A stretch of DNA of 64,000 bases from the NCBI GenBank assembly GCA_022711755.1, contig JAKLEA010000002.1, positions 248,001-312,000 on the forward strand, in the 5' to 3' direction. The translations under genes and the position numbers were made by a program. This DNA is from Planctomycetota bacterium (GTDB lineage Bacteria > Planctomycetota > Brocadiia > SM23-32 > JAKLEA01). Below, piece after piece: positions 62,491-64,000 of the stretch (positions are counted from its first letter, which is position 1; every line of letters begins with the position of its first letter). The notes below the pieces were generated by a model. That model was not told where the DNA came from and did not search any database. It saw only the letters and a program-made list of their open reading frames with translations.

Positions 62491-62640
62491 ATGAAAGTCT
62501 ACGTAAGAAGAAGCGCCCTCAAGCGCGTCAGAATGTGCGGCTTTCGCCGCCGCATGAGCACTCGCGGAGGCCGCGCCATAATCAGCAGGCGAAGGCGTCA
62601 GGGTAAGAGAGCCGTCGCCAACATCAAGCGCAAGAAGTAA
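62491..62640 (+). CDS. rpmH: 50S ribosomal protein L34
   Basis: The 49-residue basic protein reads MKVYVRRSALKRVRMCGF and then RRRMSTRGGRAIISRRRR, matching the bL34 core ([33 protein letters not shown]), with a Lys-rich end. AAAGGA lies ten bases before the ATG. It is too short for a standard ORF cutoff. Unlike most bacteria, rnpA is not next to it; mtaB follows after 14 bases. Confidence 0.85.
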   Translation: MKVYVRRSALKRVRMCGFRRRMSTRGGRAIISRRRRQGKRAVANIKRKK

Positions 62641-62654
62641 AGAAGGTTCCGGCC

Positions 62655-63977
62655 ATGTGCCCCAAGGGCGCTTGCGCGGTCTATACCCTCGGCTGCAAGG
62701 TTAGTCAGTACGACGGTCAGGTTCTGCGGGAAATGCTTGCCGCAGAGGGAATTACGCCTGCCGCACAGGATGTAGAACCCAGCGTGTGCCTGGTGAACTC
62801 CTGCGCCGTGACCGCCAGAGCCGAGCAGAAATGCAGACAGCTCGTCAGACGGCTTGCCCGCAAGCATCCCGGCGCGAAAGTAATCGTCACAGGCTGTTAT
62901 GCCGCCCGCGCCGCGGACGAGCTTTCGAGCATGAGCGAGGTGTCGGCCGTAATTCAACCCGGCGACACCGAAGCCCTCCGAGCAATCCTGGGAATTCCGG
63001 CGGCAGTCCATGAATATTCCGCTGACCACGTCCTCTGGGGCGTCGCCAACTTCCATGGTCATGCCCGCGCCTTCCTGAAAATTCAGGATGGGTGCGACGG
63101 AACTTGCAGTTATTGCATAGTTCCCAGCGTCAGGCCGCGGCTCCAAAGCCGTCCGCTGACGGAGGTTGTGGATGAAGCCCGCCGGCTGATTGATAACGGC
63201 TTCAGGGAAATCGTTCTGACCGGAGTCCGGCTCGGTAAATACGGGCGCAACCTTGATTCCGGCGACTCTCTTGCTGACGCTGTAGAGGCGATGGAGCGGC
63301 TTGACGGTCTAGACCGCTTCCGCCTCAGCAGCCTCGAACCGATGGAGGTTTCGCCGGAGTTTCTGGACCGCGCGGCGGCCTGCAGCAAGCTCTGCCGACA
63401 TCTGCACCTGCCGCTTCAGAGCGGTTCGGATGCGACGCTTGCGCGCATGAACCGCCCCTATGATTCATCGTTCTTCCTTGACCTTCTGGCGCTGGTCCGG
63501 GATCGGTTGCCCGGCTTGGCGATCAGCGCGGACGTAATCGCCGGTTTTCCCGGCGAGACGGATTCCGACCATGCCCGGACGATGGAAGTCTGCGGAAAGG
63601 CCGGATTCTGCCGGATGCACGTTTTCCCCTTCAGCCCGCGGCCCGGGACGAAGGCCGAGCTGATGCAGCCTCGTGTCCTGCCGGAAGTCATCAAGGCGCG
63701 AGTCGCGGATCTGACCCGCCTCGGCTGCCAGACGGCGGACGCGTTTCGCGCATCGCTTGTCGGCAGGCGATTGCGCGTCCTTTTCGAGCGGCAGGTTGCC
63801 GATCCGGCGGAAACGTCGGTCCTTGAGGGCTATTCCGACGAATATCAGCGCGTCAGGGCTTCTTGTCCTGCCGACCTAATCGGGCGCGCGGCGCTGGTCG
63901 TAGCGGAAAGACTCGACGGCGATGCGCTGATAGGACGCCTTTGCGGAGCAATGACGGCATGTGGAAATCCCGCCTGA
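62655..63977 (+). CDS. mtaB: tRNA (t6A37) C2-methylthiotransferase MtaB
   Basis: The 440-residue radical SAM enzyme adds a methylthio group to t6A37 of tRNAs reading ANN codons. The N-terminal MTTase domain holds the auxiliary cluster Cys: C14 in TLGCKVSQYDGQ, C50 in NSCAVT and C81 in TGCYA. The radical SAM cluster is C147-x3-C151-x2-C154 in DGCDGTCSYCI. The GCKV-Q-D form favours the MtaB (e-MiaB) branch over MiaB, which reads GCQMN. It is full length, ending before the window edge. Confidence 0.9.
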   Translation: MCPKGACAVYTLGCKVSQYDGQVLREMLAAEGITPAAQDVEPSVCLVNSCAVTARAEQKCRQLVRRLARKHPGAKVIVTGCYAARAADELSSMSEVSAVIQPGDTEALRAILGIPAAVHEYSADHVLWGVANFHGHARAFLKIQDGCDGTCSYCIVPSVRPRLQSRPLTEVVDEARRLIDNGFREIVLTGVRLGKYGRNLDSGDSLADAVEAMERLDGLDRFRLSSLEPMEVSPEFLDRAAACSKLCRHLHLPLQSGSDATLARMNRPYDSSFFLDLLALVRDRLPGLAISADVIAGFPGETDSDHARTMEVCGKAGFCRMHVFPFSPRPGTKAELMQPRVLPEVIKARVADLTRLGCQTADAFRASLVGRRLRVLFERQVADPAETSVLEGYSDEYQRVRASCPADLIGRAALVVAERLDGDALIGRLCGAMTACGNPA

Positions 63978-64000
63978 CCGACGCCACCGAGAAGGGACAT
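63959..64000 (+). CDS. Possible start of the next gene (cut by window end)
   Basis: An ATG at 63959, 19 bases inside mtaB, opens a frame without a stop to the window end (14 codons, MWKSRLTDATEKGH). GGAG lies about 12 bases upstream. Too short to name; it may be the start of an overlapping gene or chance. Confidence 0.3.
   Translation, partial: MWKSRLTDATEKGH

Overview
The window is a GC-rich, gene-dense bacterial chromosome segment of about 55 genes on both strands. It holds core genes (rpsA, cmk, smpB, tadA, apt, rpmH, scpA, a primary-like sigma factor, the fab cluster, ilvN, hom, mtaB) beside secreted carbohydrate-active enzymes, a sulfatase, Tat-exported lipoprotein phosphodiesterases and large multidomain extracellular proteins. 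An archaeal-type phosphoglycerate mutase follows homoserine dehydrogenase. An MvhD/FlxD-type electron-transfer subunit and a superoxide reductase point to an anaerobic or microaerophilic lifestyle. The mix fits a PVC-group bacterium (Planctomycetes, Lentisphaerae, Kiritimatiellae) or a neighbouring candidate phylum, but no rRNA or other decisive marker is present, so the placement is inference.

Layout. 1-1.3 kb: 3' end of an aldo/keto reductase and a methyltransferase-like gene. 1.5-4.2 kb: hom plus an ApgM-family gene that may supply the homoserine kinase step. 4.3-15.2 kb: three large exported proteins, namely a 1635-residue multidomain protein, a family 2 glycosidase and a neutral-ceramidase/C45-acyltransferase fusion lipoprotein. 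15.2-16.7 kb: an inverted-repeat element, then smpB, tadA and tRNA-Arg(ACG) on the minus strand behind a strong promoter. 16.8-18.9 kb: a YIP1-like membrane protein and a sulfatase. 18.9-23.1 kb: the minus-strand cluster cmk-rpsA-sigma factor-apt. 23.3-29.2 kb: VWA protein, membrane protein, CE15-like esterase, an unknown protein and an MFS exporter.

29.3-34.2 kb: M50 protease, scpA and two translationally coupled Tat lipoprotein phosphodiesterases. 34.1-40.2 kb: a seven-gene minus-strand series. In transcription order it is MvhD/FlxD subunit, unknown protein, FAD/NAD subunit with a 2Fe-2S site, inositol monophosphatase, metallophosphoesterase, superoxide reductase, and a B12-binding radical SAM gene interrupted by one in-frame amber codon. 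40.6-45.3 kb: ilvN, a phosphate acyltransferase, a medium-chain dehydrogenase, an epimerase and an MFS carrier. 45.3-49.0 kb: a degraded RHS island with a variable C-terminal tail, a candidate membrane immunity protein, a further small ORF and a truncated second copy of the RHS core. 49.0-54.2 kb: MATE exporter, iron-sulfur flavoprotein, a multi-pass membrane protein and a glycosyltransferase. 54.2-57.4 kb: fabD-fabG-acpP-fabF. 57.7-64.0 kb: GH29 fucosidase, a class III aminotransferase, a degenerate nuclease-domain protein with three 85-residue repeats, rpmH and mtaB.

The sequence shows three kinds of mobile or repeat structure (RHS fragments, short inverted-repeat elements, palindromes) but no transposase, integrase or CRISPR array. 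Points most worth following up are the tRNA-Arg(ACG)/tadA linkage, the amber-interrupted radical SAM gene, the unknown protein inside the MvhD-type operon, the ceramidase/C45 fusion, the RHS island and the triplicated Cys-containing repeat.
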